From positions 434,001 to 498,000 of the forward strand of contig OZ244944.1 of NCBI GenBank assembly GCA_965222335.1: a DNA stretch of 64,000 bases. The letters are read 5' to 3'. The translations under genes and the position numbers were made by a program. Of the stretch, positions 19,172 through 28,594 are shown one piece after another (within the stretch, counting starts at the first letter, position 1; every line of letters starts with the position of its first letter). A model generated the notes under the pieces. The model had not been told where the DNA came from. It worked only from the letters and a program-made list of their open reading frames with translations, and made no database searches. The stretch comes from G965222335 sp965222335. GTDB lineage: Bacteria > Pseudomonadota > Gammaproteobacteria > Pseudomonadales > Halieaceae.

Positions 19172-21430
19172 TCAGTCAGGGTGCATCAGGCGAAAGCACG
19201 CGTGGACTTTTGCCTGGCGGCTGAAGTCGGGGTCAAGGGTCTCCCGGGTGATATCCGTACAGCTGAATTGTGCCTCCAGCGCCGGGTCGAGGCGGAAGCC
19301 GCGCCGGTTGCTGGAAAAGTACAGGATGCCACCGGGGCGCAGGCGCGCCATCGCTGCCTCCACCAGCGGCACCTGGTCCCGTTGCACGTCAAAGCTGTCC
19401 GCCATCGCCTTGGAGTTGGAGAAGGAGGGCGGATCCAGCATCACCAGGTCGTAATCCCGCTGCTCTCGCTGCAGCCAGTTCAGGCAGTCTTCACGCAACA
19501 CCCGGTTGCCAGCCTCGCCGATGCCGTTGTGTGCCAGATTCTTGCGCAGCCAGGCGAGGTAGGTGTTGGAAAGATCCACGCTGGTGGTGCTGCGGGCGCC
19601 CCCCAGAGCGGCGTGCACCGTGGCGCTGCCGGTGTAGCAGAACAGGTTGAGAAAATCCCTGCCCGCCGCCTCCGCGCCAATGCGCCGGCGCAGCGGCCGG
19701 TGGTCCAGGAACAGGCCGGTATCGAGGTAATCGCGCAGGTTGACCAGCAGGCGCGCCGGGCCTTCGCGCACGCTGATCAGCTCCCCCTCTTCCGCCTGTC
19801 GCGTGTACTGGCGACTGCCCCGCTGGCGCTGGCGGGTCTTGCACACGATGTCTTCCGGCGACACGCCCAGGGCCACCGGCAGGGCCGACAGCACCTCCTG
19901 CAGACGGCGCGCGGCGGCCTCCGGATCGACATCCCGGGGCGCCTGGTACTCGGCAACGTGCACCCGCTCGTCATAAAGATCCACTGCCACTGCGTACTCG
20001 GGCATATCCGCGTCGTAGACGCGGTAGCAGCTGATTTGCTCCCGCTTGACCCAGGCGGCGAGGCGACGACGGTTCTTGCGCACCCGGTTACAAAACATTT
20101 CCGCACCCGCCGACAGCGCCTCCACCTCCTGCTGAGGTGCGGCCGGCTGAGGTGTGGCCGGCTCCCCTGCCGCGGTCGCCTCCCGGTCTGGCCACGGCGA
20201 CCGGGCGGGCGCGTTGCCGCTCTGCTCCCGCCCCGGCGGTGCGTCCGCCAGGGTGTTTCCCTCCAGATCGAACAGCAACAATACCGAGGGGATGGCGCCG
20301 TTGAACAGCTTGTACTGTTTGTGGCTGCGCAGGCCGATCGCCTTGCCCAGGTCGAGGTCGGAAGTAAACACCGCCGCCTGCCAGTCCCCGAATTCCCGCT
20401 TCATGGCCTCGCCCAGCTCGCGATAGAGGTAGCGCAGGCTTGCCTTCTCTCCGAGGCGCTCGCCGTAGGGCGGATTGCAGATGAGCAGGCCCTCCGGCAG
20501 GGGCAGGTGCGTCGGCCGGCGCAGCTCCGCCAGCGGTTTACAGGTGACCCGCACCACGCGTTCCAGGCCCAGCCGGGCAATATTTTCCTGGGCCCGCCGC
20601 ACGACCCGCATATCCGCATCGTAGCCACGTATCTCCGGCAGGGTCCGACTGCGACCGCGCTCGGCGCGGCCGCGGGCATCCGCGAGGATTGCCTGCCACT
20701 GATCGCGGCGGTGTCCGGACCACTGCTCGAAGCCGAACCGCCCGCGATCCAGACCGGGCGCAATATCCGCGACCATCATTGCACCTTCCAGCAACAGGGT
20801 GCCGGAACCGCACATCGGGTCGATCAGGGCACCCCCGCGTGCGGCCATGCCCGGCCAGTCGGCACGCAACAGCAAGGCGGCAGCGAGATTTTCCTTGAGT
20901 GGCGCGGCACCGGCGCTGCTGCGATAGCCGCGCCGGTGCAGGCTGCCGCCGACCATGTCCAGGGCCAGCAGCGCCCGGTCCCTGGATAGGCGCAGTACAA
21001 ACCGGAGGTCGGGATCGCGCCGCGAAACATCCGGCCGCTGACCGACGGCATCCTGAAACCAGTCAACAATGGCATCCTTGCAGCGCTGTGCCCCGAACTG
21101 CGTATTGCGTATCGCCCGGTTCTGGCCGCTGAAATCTATCGCGAAGGTCTGCCGCACCGACAGCCAGTCATTCCACGAAAGCGCACGCAGACCGCGATAC
21201 AGCGCGTCACCGTCGGCGGCGGCCACCTCGGCAATGGGCAGCAGCACCCGGTTGGCCAGGCGCGACCACAGGCAGGCACGATAGGCGACCGCCAGCGGAC
21301 CGCTGAATTTGACCCCGGCAACCGTTTCCCGCACAGAAACGGCACCCAAAGTCGAGAGCTCGTGTGCCAGCAGCGACTCGATACCGCGGGGACAGGTGGC
21401 AAACCAGTCCCTTGTTGCCTGCTCAGTCAT
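19172..21430 (-). CDS. rlmKL: Bifunctional 23S rRNA (guanine2445-N2)/(guanine2069-N7) methyltransferase
   Basis: Two-methyltransferase fusion modifying helix 74 of 23S rRNA. 752 aa: N-terminal ferredoxin-like/THUMP region about 1-155, RlmL methyltransferase about 160-390 with DPMCGSGTLLLEG near residue 200 and the N2-guanine motif NPPYGERLG near residue 317, then a Gly/Ala/Pro linker about 395-430, then the RlmK domain with FLNLFCYTGSATVHAA near residue 590 and the DPPSFSNSK motif near residue 664. Full-length compared with about 700 aa in E. coli; the linker is longer. The ATG at 21430 overlaps the previous stop by one base (TAATG). Confidence 0.95.
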   Translation of the reverse strand: MTEQATRDWFATCPRGIESLLAHELSTLGAVSVRETVAGVKFSGPLAVAYRACLWSRLANRVLLPIAEVAAADGDALYRGLRALSWNDWLSVRQTFAIDFSGQNRAIRNTQFGAQRCKDAIVDWFQDAVGQRPDVSRRDPDLRFVLRLSRDRALLALDMVGGSLHRRGYRSSAGAAPLKENLAAALLLRADWPGMAARGGALIDPMCGSGTLLLEGAMMVADIAPGLDRGRFGFEQWSGHRRDQWQAILADARGRAERGRSRTLPEIRGYDADMRVVRRAQENIARLGLERVVRVTCKPLAELRRPTHLPLPEGLLICNPPYGERLGEKASLRYLYRELGEAMKREFGDWQAAVFTSDLDLGKAIGLRSHKQYKLFNGAIPSVLLLFDLEGNTLADAPPGREQSGNAPARSPWPDREATAAGEPATPQPAAPQQEVEALSAGAEMFCNRVRKNRRRLAAWVKREQISCYRVYDADMPEYAVAVDLYDERVHVAEYQAPRDVDPEAAARRLQEVLSALPVALGVSPEDIVCKTRQRQRGSRQYTRQAEEGELISVREGPARLLVNLRDYLDTGLFLDHRPLRRRIGAEAAGRDFLNLFCYTGSATVHAALGGARSTTSVDLSNTYLAWLRKNLAHNGIGEAGNRVLREDCLNWLQREQRDYDLVMLDPPSFSNSKAMADSFDVQRDQVPLVEAAMARLRPGGILYFSSNRRGFRLDPALEAQFSCTDITRETLDPDFSRQAKVHACFRLMHPD

Positions 21431-22158
21431 TAGCTGCGCCGGCTGCGGGTTTTGGTTTTGGTCCTGGTTTTCCGCGGTGCCTTGCGCGCAGGTCCCGCCT
21501 TGTCTGCCTGGCCCGTATTCGCAGGCACGCGCCGCTTGCGCTGGGGGGCGTTGGCGGCCTTCTCCCGGGCCATCACATCCAGCACGAGGTTGGCGGAACT
21601 TTCCATATAGTCGATAAAGCGCTGAAACTCGTCGTCGCTGAAGCCGCGCAGGATGTCGTGCTGACGGTAGAGGTTGATAAAGCGGCGCTCGCGCTCATAC
21701 TGCTTGGGCAGCGCCATCACCCCCCAGCTCTCCAGCGTCTGCTCGAGCTGCGGATTATAGGTGCGCATGAACTTGATCAGGAACGGTATGGGGTCGTGCC
21801 GCGCCAGCAACGAGGCGCTGCGCAGCATCAGCTCCAGCGGCATGATTTTTTCGCCGCTTTCCACATCCTCGAGCATGCGCTTGTCGGACACGCCGAGACT
21901 GTCCGCGAGGTCCTTGAGTGACATGCCGGCAGTTTCGCGCGCATCGCGCAGAAAGTGCCCCGCGTCCGCCATGGCCTCCAGGCGCTCGGGCTCCATGGTG
22001 TTGAGCACCGTATTGCGCAGCCAGGTTTCCCCGAACATCGCGGTCAGGGTGGCCGTGTTGCGCGCCAGTTCCATGGTGCCGCCGGCCACCTGGCCACTGA
22101 GTCGCATCAGGGCGTCCATCAGGGTAGTCGACTCCTGCCCCTGCTTGTTGTCAGTCAT
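21430..22158 (-). CDS. XRE-like helix-turn-helix protein
   Basis: 242 aa. Residues about 69-113 (FLRDARETAGMSLKDLADS and on to VESGEKIMP) form a clear XRE/Cro-type helix-turn-helix. Before it is a helical region without recognised domain; after it a helical segment with RHDPIPFLIKFMRTYNPQLE. The last 40 residues are a Lys/Arg-rich tail, probably nucleic-acid binding. Good ribosome-binding site (AAGGAG) before ATG 22158. It is coupled to rlmKL by a TAATG overlap. The regulatory target is unknown. Confidence 0.75.
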   Translation of the reverse strand: MTDNKQGQESTTLMDALMRLSGQVAGGTMELARNTATLTAMFGETWLRNTVLNTMEPERLEAMADAGHFLRDARETAGMSLKDLADSLGVSDKRMLEDVESGEKIMPLELMLRSASLLARHDPIPFLIKFMRTYNPQLEQTLESWGVMALPKQYERERRFINLYRQHDILRGFSDDEFQRFIDYMESSANLVLDVMAREKAANAPQRKRRVPANTGQADKAGPARKAPRKTRTKTKTRSRRS

Positions 22159-22194
22159 GTCGGTACTCCTTGGCGACCCCCGCGGCGGCCCGGC

Positions 22195-23346
22195 TCACCC
22201 GGGTGCCGGCAGGCCCGTTTCCAGGCGGAATATTTCACGCAGGATCCCCTGCCACTCGGTGTACTGGGACGCGAGAGAGCCGTTCAGGCGGAACACGCGG
22301 CCGCTGACATCCATCACCGTGGGCGCGACCTCGTTATTGAAGCCACCGGCGAGTTCGCGCAGATCCTGCTGCTGTATCTTACTCCACTTGAAGGCGTTAT
22401 AGGTCTGCTGCAGTGCCGCGAACGTACCCCGGCGACCCGCGCTGTCGCGGGTCGCCAGCCGCGCCTGGTAATCCTCTATGTATTGCGCCTGCTCGAGGCC
22501 GTACTGGCGCCAGAGATTGTAGGTCGGCCTGACCTCCTCCAGCAGGTCGAGGTACTGCTCGTCCACGGTATCGATGAAGCGGTGCTCCTGGTCGCGCAGG
22601 CGCAGGATTCGCGCCAGCATTGGGTCGTTCTCCGCGGGCAAGCGTTGCAGTGTATAGCGCTGCTCGGCATCGCGGCCGAGATAGCCGGCAAAGGCGTCCG
22701 GGGCCAGGGTGCTGGCGTAGCGCAGCTCCGCCGTCCGGCGCAGGCGCTGCAGTGCCTCGGTGCTGAGCTTGTCGCGCGCGGCGAGCAGGTCGTTGGCAAC
22801 CTGGTGGTAGAGGTCGGCAAAGGGGTCATCGTCGCCGACCACCGGGTAATCCGCCTCGCGCGCCCGGTCGCTGTAAACCCGGTCCAGCCAGACCCGGCCC
22901 GAAGCGTCCTCCGCGCTGACCTGCAACACCAGGTACTGGCCGTCCGAGTGCAGGATCCGGGCCCGCAGCTGCAGCTCTGCGCCGCTGTCGGGTTCCGGTA
23001 TCACGCGCACAGGTCCCCAGGCATTGGCGGTCACCAAAGCCCGGCGCAACAGCACGGGCAGGTAGCGGGTCTCGGTACGGCGAATATCGGGAAACACTCC
23101 CCTGGCACCCAGGGAGGTAGCGTCCTCCGGCAGACCTTCGTCAAACAGCACGATGCTCACGGACAGGGCGCGCGCCAGGTCCACCTCGGCCACCTCGCGC
23201 AGCTGCACCTCTCCCACCGGCGCTGGCCAGGCGCTGGTATCCACCTGTGCCAGCGGCCCCAGCGCCTCGGTCTGCACGGGCGGCGAGGAAGTGGCGCAGC
23301 CCGCGAGGCACAGCAGGGCACCGAGGCAGATGGCCGCGCGTTTCAC
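22195..23346 (-). CDS. Uncharacterised lipoprotein
   Basis: 383 aa, not recognised. The N-terminus is a lipoprotein signal peptide with lipobox LAGC, so Cys17 is the predicted lipidated residue; Ala-Thr follow, with no Asp at +2, favouring the outer membrane. The mature part is soluble and charged. The start codon is GTG at 23346, overlapping the next upstream gene by 4 bp, so it is coupled to the other lipoprotein (23343-24038). A shared envelope function of the two is likely but unidentified. Confidence 0.72.
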   Translation of the reverse strand: MKRAAICLGALLCLAGCATSSPPVQTEALGPLAQVDTSAWPAPVGEVQLREVAEVDLARALSVSIVLFDEGLPEDATSLGARGVFPDIRRTETRYLPVLLRRALVTANAWGPVRVIPEPDSGAELQLRARILHSDGQYLVLQVSAEDASGRVWLDRVYSDRAREADYPVVGDDDPFADLYHQVANDLLAARDKLSTEALQRLRRTAELRYASTLAPDAFAGYLGRDAEQRYTLQRLPAENDPMLARILRLRDQEHRFIDTVDEQYLDLLEEVRPTYNLWRQYGLEQAQYIEDYQARLATRDSAGRRGTFAALQQTYNAFKWSKIQQQDLRELAGGFNNEVAPTVMDVSGRVFRLNGSLASQYTEWQGILREIFRLETGLPAPG

Positions 23347-24038
23347 CGTGACTCCGTGGTGCAGACCTTGCCGCGGGTCAGGGTCTGCTCGCAGCGAAAA
23401 CCGCTGGCAGCGGGATCAAAGCGGGAGTAGACGCGATTCAGGGTGAAGGGCACAGACACCTGATCGGACACCACGGTGCTGGCGATCTGCATCTGCTGCC
23501 GGTCGTTACTCAGGGTAAGGCGGTGGCGAATGCTCAGCCCCTCCGGCAGAAGCAGGGTAAACACCAGCTGATGTCCATCCCAGCCACACAGCTCGCGGCC
23601 CAGTGGCGAATCCACCCGGTAAGCCCCGCTCCCGGTGAAATGACAGTCCAGGGCGAAGTTGCCCTCGCGCTTCACCTGGATCGCGTCCGGGTTCTGCTCG
23701 ACCTTGAGCAGGGTCGACTGGGTAATCAGGTCCGCCATTTGCGCCAGGCCAATGACCGATGCGCCACTGTCATTGCCGCCGACGGAGATCACCGGGCCGC
23801 CGGCTTCCCCGGTCCGGCTGGCGCGCTCGTTCTGCTTGCGCAGCTCTCGCACCAGGCCATTGAGGCGGGCCTGGATATTGTCGCTCTGGGCGTAGTTGAG
23901 CTCCCAGTCGCCACTGAAATCCACCGGCGCGCCGCCCGATACGGGGGTCGGGCTCAGCCGTGGCGTTTCGGCGCAGCCGCTCAGCGCCAGCAGCAGGCAG
24001 GCCAGCGTCAACAGGTTTATGGGAGTGGTGGATTGCAT
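23343..24038 (-). CDS. Uncharacterised lipoprotein
   Basis: 231 aa from ATG 24038. Signal peptide with lipobox ALSGC, lipidated Cys near residue 22. The mature domain (VDFSGDWELNYAQSDNIQARL onward, in part) begins with a pattern seen in small lipocalin-like or beta-rich envelope proteins, but I do not recognise the family. Paired cysteines (CHF, LCGW, RCEQT, KVCTT) suggest periplasmic disulfides. It overlaps the following lipoprotein gene by 4 bp. Confidence 0.7.
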   Translation of the reverse strand: MQSTTPINLLTLACLLLALSGCAETPRLSPTPVSGGAPVDFSGDWELNYAQSDNIQARLNGLVRELRKQNERASRTGEAGGPVISVGGNDSGASVIGLAQMADLITQSTLLKVEQNPDAIQVKREGNFALDCHFTGSGAYRVDSPLGRELCGWDGHQLVFTLLLPEGLSIRHRLTLSNDRQQMQIASTVVSDQVSVPFTLNRVYSRFDPAASGFRCEQTLTRGKVCTTESR

Positions 24039-24083
24039 CGGGGGCAAGTGTAGCGCAGTCCCCCGGGCCCCTTCAGCACCAAC

Positions 24084-25199
24084 TCAGGTGAATAATCCCT
24101 CTCCTGCGGCAAGCTGGCGGCCCAGGCCGGCCAGGTGCTCAGTGCTGCTACCCAGGGTCATTTCGTTATGCCGCAGCCACAGACAGAAGCGCCACAGGGG
24201 ATAGTCCCGGTCGATGCCGGTACCGCCGTGCACGTGCTGGGTGGCGTAACTGACACGGTGCCCGGTATCGCCGGCCCATACCTTGGCAATGCGGGTTTCA
24301 ATCTCCGCGGGCAGCTCGTCGTGCAGTAGCGACGCGGCCTGGTAGGTCGCCAGGCGCAGACATTCCACGTCGATGTAACAGTCGGCCATGCGGTGGCCCA
24401 CGGCCTGGAAGGTCGAGATAGCCACGCCGAACTGCTGGCGCTCACCGGTATAGCCTGCAGTGAGTCGCATCGCCGCATCTGCCGTACCCAGCTGTTGCGC
24501 GCACAGGCCGGCGATCCAGCGTTCGCGCAGCCAGGCCAGGGCTTCAGCACCCCCGGAGCGCATCACGACCTCGGCCTCGGCAACCCGCACCTGCTCCAGT
24601 TGCAGACGCATCTGGGGCTCAAAACTGGTGCTCTCTTCCACGGTGCCGCGGACGCCCTGTGCGCCGGGGTCCAGCAGTACCAGGACGATATCGCCGCCGA
24701 GCCGGGCGCCCACCAGCACGCGCTGGGCCTGGGCGGCAAAAGGCACCGCCGCCAGGCTGCCCTGCAGGACCAACTCATCGCCGGCTGCCTCGGCCTGCAA
24801 CGCGGGCCCCGTTACCGCCGGCAATGCCGCGCTCAGCAGGCAGTCTCCCCGCAGGGCCGCAGGCAGCCAGCGCTCGCAGAGCGCCGGCGGTGCGAACCGT
24901 TGCAGGGTGAGCATCGCTCCCACACACTGGGCAAGCATGGGCACCGGGGCGATGTGGCGGCCGACCTCCTCCAGGAGCAGGGCCAGCTCCATAAAGCCAA
25001 AGCCCATGCCCCCGTACTGGGTATCTACGGCAACGCCCGGCAGCCCCGCGTCCAGCAGAGTTTGCCAGAGTGCGCTGTCAAACCGCGGCGCGGCGTACTC
25101 ATCGAAGGCCGCAAGTCGCTCCGGATTGACCTGGTCGGCAAGAATCTGCCGGGCCAGCTGCTGGACTTCACGTTGCTCTTCACTAAAGCCAAAATCCAT
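24084..25199 (-). CDS. Acyl-CoA dehydrogenase, small partner subunit
   Basis: 371 aa acyl-CoA dehydrogenase family protein (FADE-type): helical N-domain (MDFGFSEEQREVQQLARQIL), middle beta domain and helical C-domain. It contains HVHGGTGIDRDYPL near residue 340 but lacks the GGTNEIQR-type motif of complete enzymes. It lies 9 bp after a larger acyl-CoA dehydrogenase gene (25209-26393), which has that motif. This division is what is known for heteromeric alpha2beta2 dehydrogenases of steroid side-chain degradation, so a heteromer is inferred. AGGAGG precedes ATG 25199. Confidence 0.85.
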   Translation of the reverse strand: MDFGFSEEQREVQQLARQILADQVNPERLAAFDEYAAPRFDSALWQTLLDAGLPGVAVDTQYGGMGFGFMELALLLEEVGRHIAPVPMLAQCVGAMLTLQRFAPPALCERWLPAALRGDCLLSAALPAVTGPALQAEAAGDELVLQGSLAAVPFAAQAQRVLVGARLGGDIVLVLLDPGAQGVRGTVEESTSFEPQMRLQLEQVRVAEAEVVMRSGGAEALAWLRERWIAGLCAQQLGTADAAMRLTAGYTGERQQFGVAISTFQAVGHRMADCYIDVECLRLATYQAASLLHDELPAEIETRIAKVWAGDTGHRVSYATQHVHGGTGIDRDYPLWRFCLWLRHNEMTLGSSTEHLAGLGRQLAAGEGLFT

Positions 25200-25208
25200 G
25201 ATCGCCTC

Positions 25209-26393
25209 CTAGCGCCCCGCCCGCGGCATCCACAGCCCCGCAGCCGAAATGATGTCTCGCTGAATCTCGTTGGTGCCACCGCCAAAGGTGATGATCGAAG
25301 CGGTGCGGTACAGGCGCTCGATGCGCGCCGCCACCGGACACTCCCCGCCACCGTCGCGCAGCAGGCCGGCCTGCCCAACGATCTCGCCGATCGCACGGTA
25401 AATCTCGATGAAGCCCTCGGACCCGTACACCTTGGCCGCGGAGGCATCCGCCATATCCAGGGCGTTCTCGGTCATCGCCCAGGACTGCTTGTACACGATC
25501 AACTTCATGCATTCGATGCTGGCACGGCAGCGCGCGAGGTTCAGCTGCACCCAGGGCTGGTCGATCACGCGCTCGCCGGAGGCCAGCCGCGCAGCGCTCG
25601 CCCAGCGCACGGTGGCATTGAACAGCTCTGCCACAGGGCCGAAATTGATCAGGCTGAGGCGCTCGCGGTTGAGCTGGCTGGTAATGAGCTTCCAGCCGCC
25701 ATTCAGCTCCCCCACCCGGTAGTCGTCGCTGACCCGGATATTGTCGTAGAAGGTGGCGTTGGTCCTGACCCCGCCCAGCGTATGCACGGGGCTGCAGCTC
25801 CAGCCCGGATCGGAATTCGGCACCAGGAACATGGAAATGCCCTTGTGCTTCTTGGGGGCATCGGGGTCGGTGCGCACCGCCAGCCAGGTGTAGTCGCAGA
25901 AGTGTGCCAGCGAGGTCCACATTTTCTGGCCATTGATCACCCAGTCATCACCGTCGCGCACCGCGGCGGTCTGCAGGTTTGCCAGGTCAGTACCGGCGTT
26001 GGGCTCGGAGTAGCCGATCGCCACCAGCAGTTCGCCACCCAGGATTTTCGGTACGATCTCGCGCTGGATCCACGCATTGCCGTGCTCGGCCAGGATCGGC
26101 CCCACGGACTCGGTGGTCAGAAAGGGAAAGGGGTAGCCCGCCCGCATCACCTCTTCCACGAAGATAAACTGCTCCAGGGGCGTCATGCCGCGCCCGCCGA
26201 GGCTCTCGGGCCAGCCCAGGCCAATCCAGCCGTCCCGTCCCATCTTCGCCAGCGCCTCGCGCCACAGCGGGCCGCCCCCCTCCCCCATATCCCGTTCGCA
26301 CTCCGCCTGCAGTTCAGGCGTCATCAGGGCCTTGAAGTAGGCGCGTAATTCATCGCGCAGGGCGCGCTGCTCGGGGGTGAACTGTAGTTTCAT
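25209..26393 (-). CDS. Acyl-CoA dehydrogenase, large partner subunit
   Basis: 394 aa from ATG 26393 (MKLQFTPEQRALRDEL), preceded by GGAG at 6 bp. Typical FAD-binding features: YSEPNAGTDLANLQT near residue 130, WVINGQKMWTS near residue 155, and the C-terminal FGGGTNEIQRDIIS. It oxidises an acyl-CoA to the enoyl-CoA using FAD. First gene of the two-gene dehydrogenase unit, upstream of the smaller subunit at 24084-25199. The substrate is not determined. Confidence 0.9.
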   Translation of the reverse strand: MKLQFTPEQRALRDELRAYFKALMTPELQAECERDMGEGGGPLWREALAKMGRDGWIGLGWPESLGGRGMTPLEQFIFVEEVMRAGYPFPFLTTESVGPILAEHGNAWIQREIVPKILGGELLVAIGYSEPNAGTDLANLQTAAVRDGDDWVINGQKMWTSLAHFCDYTWLAVRTDPDAPKKHKGISMFLVPNSDPGWSCSPVHTLGGVRTNATFYDNIRVSDDYRVGELNGGWKLITSQLNRERLSLINFGPVAELFNATVRWASAARLASGERVIDQPWVQLNLARCRASIECMKLIVYKQSWAMTENALDMADASAAKVYGSEGFIEIYRAIGEIVGQAGLLRDGGGECPVAARIERLYRTASIITFGGGTNEIQRDIISAAGLWMPRAGR

Positions 26394-26498
26394 CTGCGTC
26401 TCCGCTCTGGACCTGGCGCACAACAGCCAGCGGCTTATCCTAACCCGATGTCAGGCCTGTCGCAGGACGCCGGCGGCCAACTTTTCTGGCACCTGCGC

Positions 26499-27521
26499 TC
26501 ACTGGCCGGCGCTCTGCTCGTGCAGGTCGGCGATCACCCGGCGCCACATGTCGTCGGGCGCGGCGTAGGGAATGTACAGCGCGAGACGGTCAGCGAGGTC
26601 CCCGTAACGTGACAGCAGACCCTCTGCAACAGACTCTGGCGGCGCCTCGACCGCGAACGCATCGATAAATTCGTCATCGATGTAGTCCGCCAGGCGATCC
26701 CACTCACCCGCCTTCGACAGCCGGTTCAGTTCCGGCTGCAGGTCCTCCTTGCCTATCGCCGCCATCGGCGGCCGGTAGGCGGGCGTGGAGGCGTAGAAGC
26801 CGAGTAGCTGGCGCACGCTCTCGCGGGCGGCGCTGCGCTGTTCCGGGGTCTCCCCGGTGATCACCATGGCGTTGACCTGCAGGGTGAAGTCGGCGCGCGT
26901 GCGCCCGCTGCTGGCCAGGCCCTTCTCCACCGCGGGCATGGTCTGCTGGCGAATAAAGGCCTCGTTGCTGAAGGGATGGGCAATCAAGCCGTCCGCTACA
27001 GCCCCGGCCACCTCGGTCATTTTCGGACCCAGGGCCCCCATCAGCACGGGAGGAATGCCGTGGGGGTTGGGCCCGGGATTGAACATGGGCGTCATCAGGG
27101 TGTGCCGGTAGAAGCGACCCTCGTAATTCAGTCGCTCATCGTATTGCCAGCAGCGGAATATCGCTTTCAGGGCGCTGACGTAGTCGCGCATCCGGGGCGC
27201 CGGCGGATCGAACTCGACCCCGAAGCGGTTCTCGATGTGCGCGCGTATCTGCGACCCCAGGCCGAGCATGAAGTGACCCTGGCTGTAGCGCTGCAGGTCC
27301 CAGGCCTGGTAGGCAAGCTGCAGCGGGTTGCGGGGAAAGGCCACGGCGATGCCAGTGGCAATATCCACCCCCGGCGCGTGTTCCGCTGCGAGCACCAGCG
27401 GCAGCAGCGGATCGCTACTGCCCTCGAGGGTATACAGGCCGTCGTAGCCGAGGGAGGCCATGCGCCGGGCCTCGCTGGCAACATCGTGTAGCTGACTGTA
27501 GAGCGGTCCATCAATTTTCAT
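26499..27521 (-). CDS. Luciferase-like (LLM class) oxidoreductase, probably F420-dependent
   Basis: 340 aa bacterial-luciferase-like TIM-barrel monooxygenase/oxidoreductase. The segment GHFMLGLGSQIRAHIENRFG, read in parts, is typical, as is PPVLMGALGPKMTEVAG near residue 165. The wording resembles the F420-dependent subgroup abundant in actinobacteria and some marine proteobacteria. The cofactor (F420 or FMN) cannot be fixed from sequence. Divergent from another LLM gene starting at 27710 and 105 bp upstream of the dehydrogenase pair, which suggests lipid or terpenoid metabolism. Confidence 0.8.
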   Translation of the reverse strand: MKIDGPLYSQLHDVASEARRMASLGYDGLYTLEGSSDPLLPLVLAAEHAPGVDIATGIAVAFPRNPLQLAYQAWDLQRYSQGHFMLGLGSQIRAHIENRFGVEFDPPAPRMRDYVSALKAIFRCWQYDERLNYEGRFYRHTLMTPMFNPGPNPHGIPPVLMGALGPKMTEVAGAVADGLIAHPFSNEAFIRQQTMPAVEKGLASSGRTRADFTLQVNAMVITGETPEQRSAARESVRQLLGFYASTPAYRPPMAAIGKEDLQPELNRLSKAGEWDRLADYIDDEFIDAFAVEAPPESVAEGLLSRYGDLADRLALYIPYAAPDDMWRRVIADLHEQSAGQ

Positions 27522-27709
27522 GCTGAGTAATCCCTGGAAAGGGCGAAAACACTACCCCAGGCAGGGGTCCTGCGGCACCCCCGTTGTCGGCGCAAGCCAG
27601 GCGCGAGGTGCTACAGCGGGGCCTGGTTTATCATGCTGTACAGACCCGTCGCCACCCGGCGGCGGCTTCAGGGATAATCGACCCCACCATTCCCGGCGAG
27701 CGAGCAAGC

Positions 27710-28594
27710 ATGAAAATCGGAATCTGCCTTCCCTACATGAAAGACGGCCTCACCCGCGAGGACTACCTGCAGTGGTTCCAGCGGGTGGACGAGGGACCCT
27801 TCCACAGTGTTTCCTGCGGCGAGCGGGTCCATGGACCGACCTACGACATGCGGGTTCTGCTGTCGGCCGCGGCGATTGCCACGGAACGGGTGGAGATCAC
27901 CCCTACCCTGTATGTCCTGCCCATGCACAGTGCGGTCGAGGTGGCCAAGGAGGTCGCGACCATGGATATCCTCTCCGGTGGACGCATGCGCCAGATCTGC
28001 GTGGGTTACGGCGGACGGCCCCAGGACTACCAGGCCGTGGGCCGGCAGATGCGGGGGCGCTACCAGCTCATGGATCACCAGGTCGCGGACCTGCGCAAGG
28101 TCTGGGCCGGAGAGGAAATGATCGAGGGTGCCGGCCCCATCGGCCCCAGCCCGACCCGTCCCGGCGGACCACGAATCCTCGCCGGCGCCCTCGGGCCGAA
28201 GAGTATCGCCCGCTGCGCCCAATGGGCCGACGGCCTGTACGCCTGGTCCGGTAACGGCGAGACCGCGGAATTGCGCAACGCATTTAACACCGCCGAAGAG
28301 GCCTGGTCTGCGGCGGGGCGGGAGCAGCCCCCCTATCGCCTCGGTGGCTTCTGGTTTTCCCTCGCGGAGGATGCGCAGGCGCGTCTGTACGACTACGTCT
28401 ACAGCTACCTGGATATCGCCGGCCCGGAGATCGCCACCGCCATGGCCGAGTCGGTGCACCGCCACAATGCCGACGCCGTGCGCGAGGGCCTGGACAACGC
28501 CGAGGCCGCCGGCTGCGAGGAGCTGTTCCTGGTCCCGGCCACGGCTGACATCGCGGAGATCGACCGTCTGAGCGACCTGCTGGCAAGCCGCTAA
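27710..28594 (+). CDS. Luciferase-like (LLM class) flavin/F420 oxidoreductase
   Basis: 294 aa from ATG 27710 (MKIGICLPYMKDGLTRED), which matches the usual LLM N-terminal strand; the longer frame from 27584 has no family-like sequence. Visible: VEITPTLYVLPMHSAVEVAKE near residue 62 (part), DILSGGRMRQICVGYGG near residue 85, and RILAGALGPKSIARCAQWADG near residue 158 (part). Reaction unknown; it shares the 188-bp divergent interval with the minus-strand LLM gene. Confidence 0.8.
   Translation: MKIGICLPYMKDGLTREDYLQWFQRVDEGPFHSVSCGERVHGPTYDMRVLLSAAAIATERVEITPTLYVLPMHSAVEVAKEVATMDILSGGRMRQICVGYGGRPQDYQAVGRQMRGRYQLMDHQVADLRKVWAGEEMIEGAGPIGPSPTRPGGPRILAGALGPKSIARCAQWADGLYAWSGNGETAELRNAFNTAEEAWSAAGREQPPYRLGGFWFSLAEDAQARLYDYVYSYLDIAGPEIATAMAESVHRHNADAVREGLDNAEAAGCEELFLVPATADIAEIDRLSDLLASR

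Noticed and set aside
19115..20989. 624-codon plus-strand open frame
   Set aside because: Antisense to rlmKL, which carries both methyltransferase motifs on the minus strand.
24393..26348. 651-codon plus-strand open frame
   Set aside because: Antisense to both acyl-CoA dehydrogenase genes; no family-like motif.
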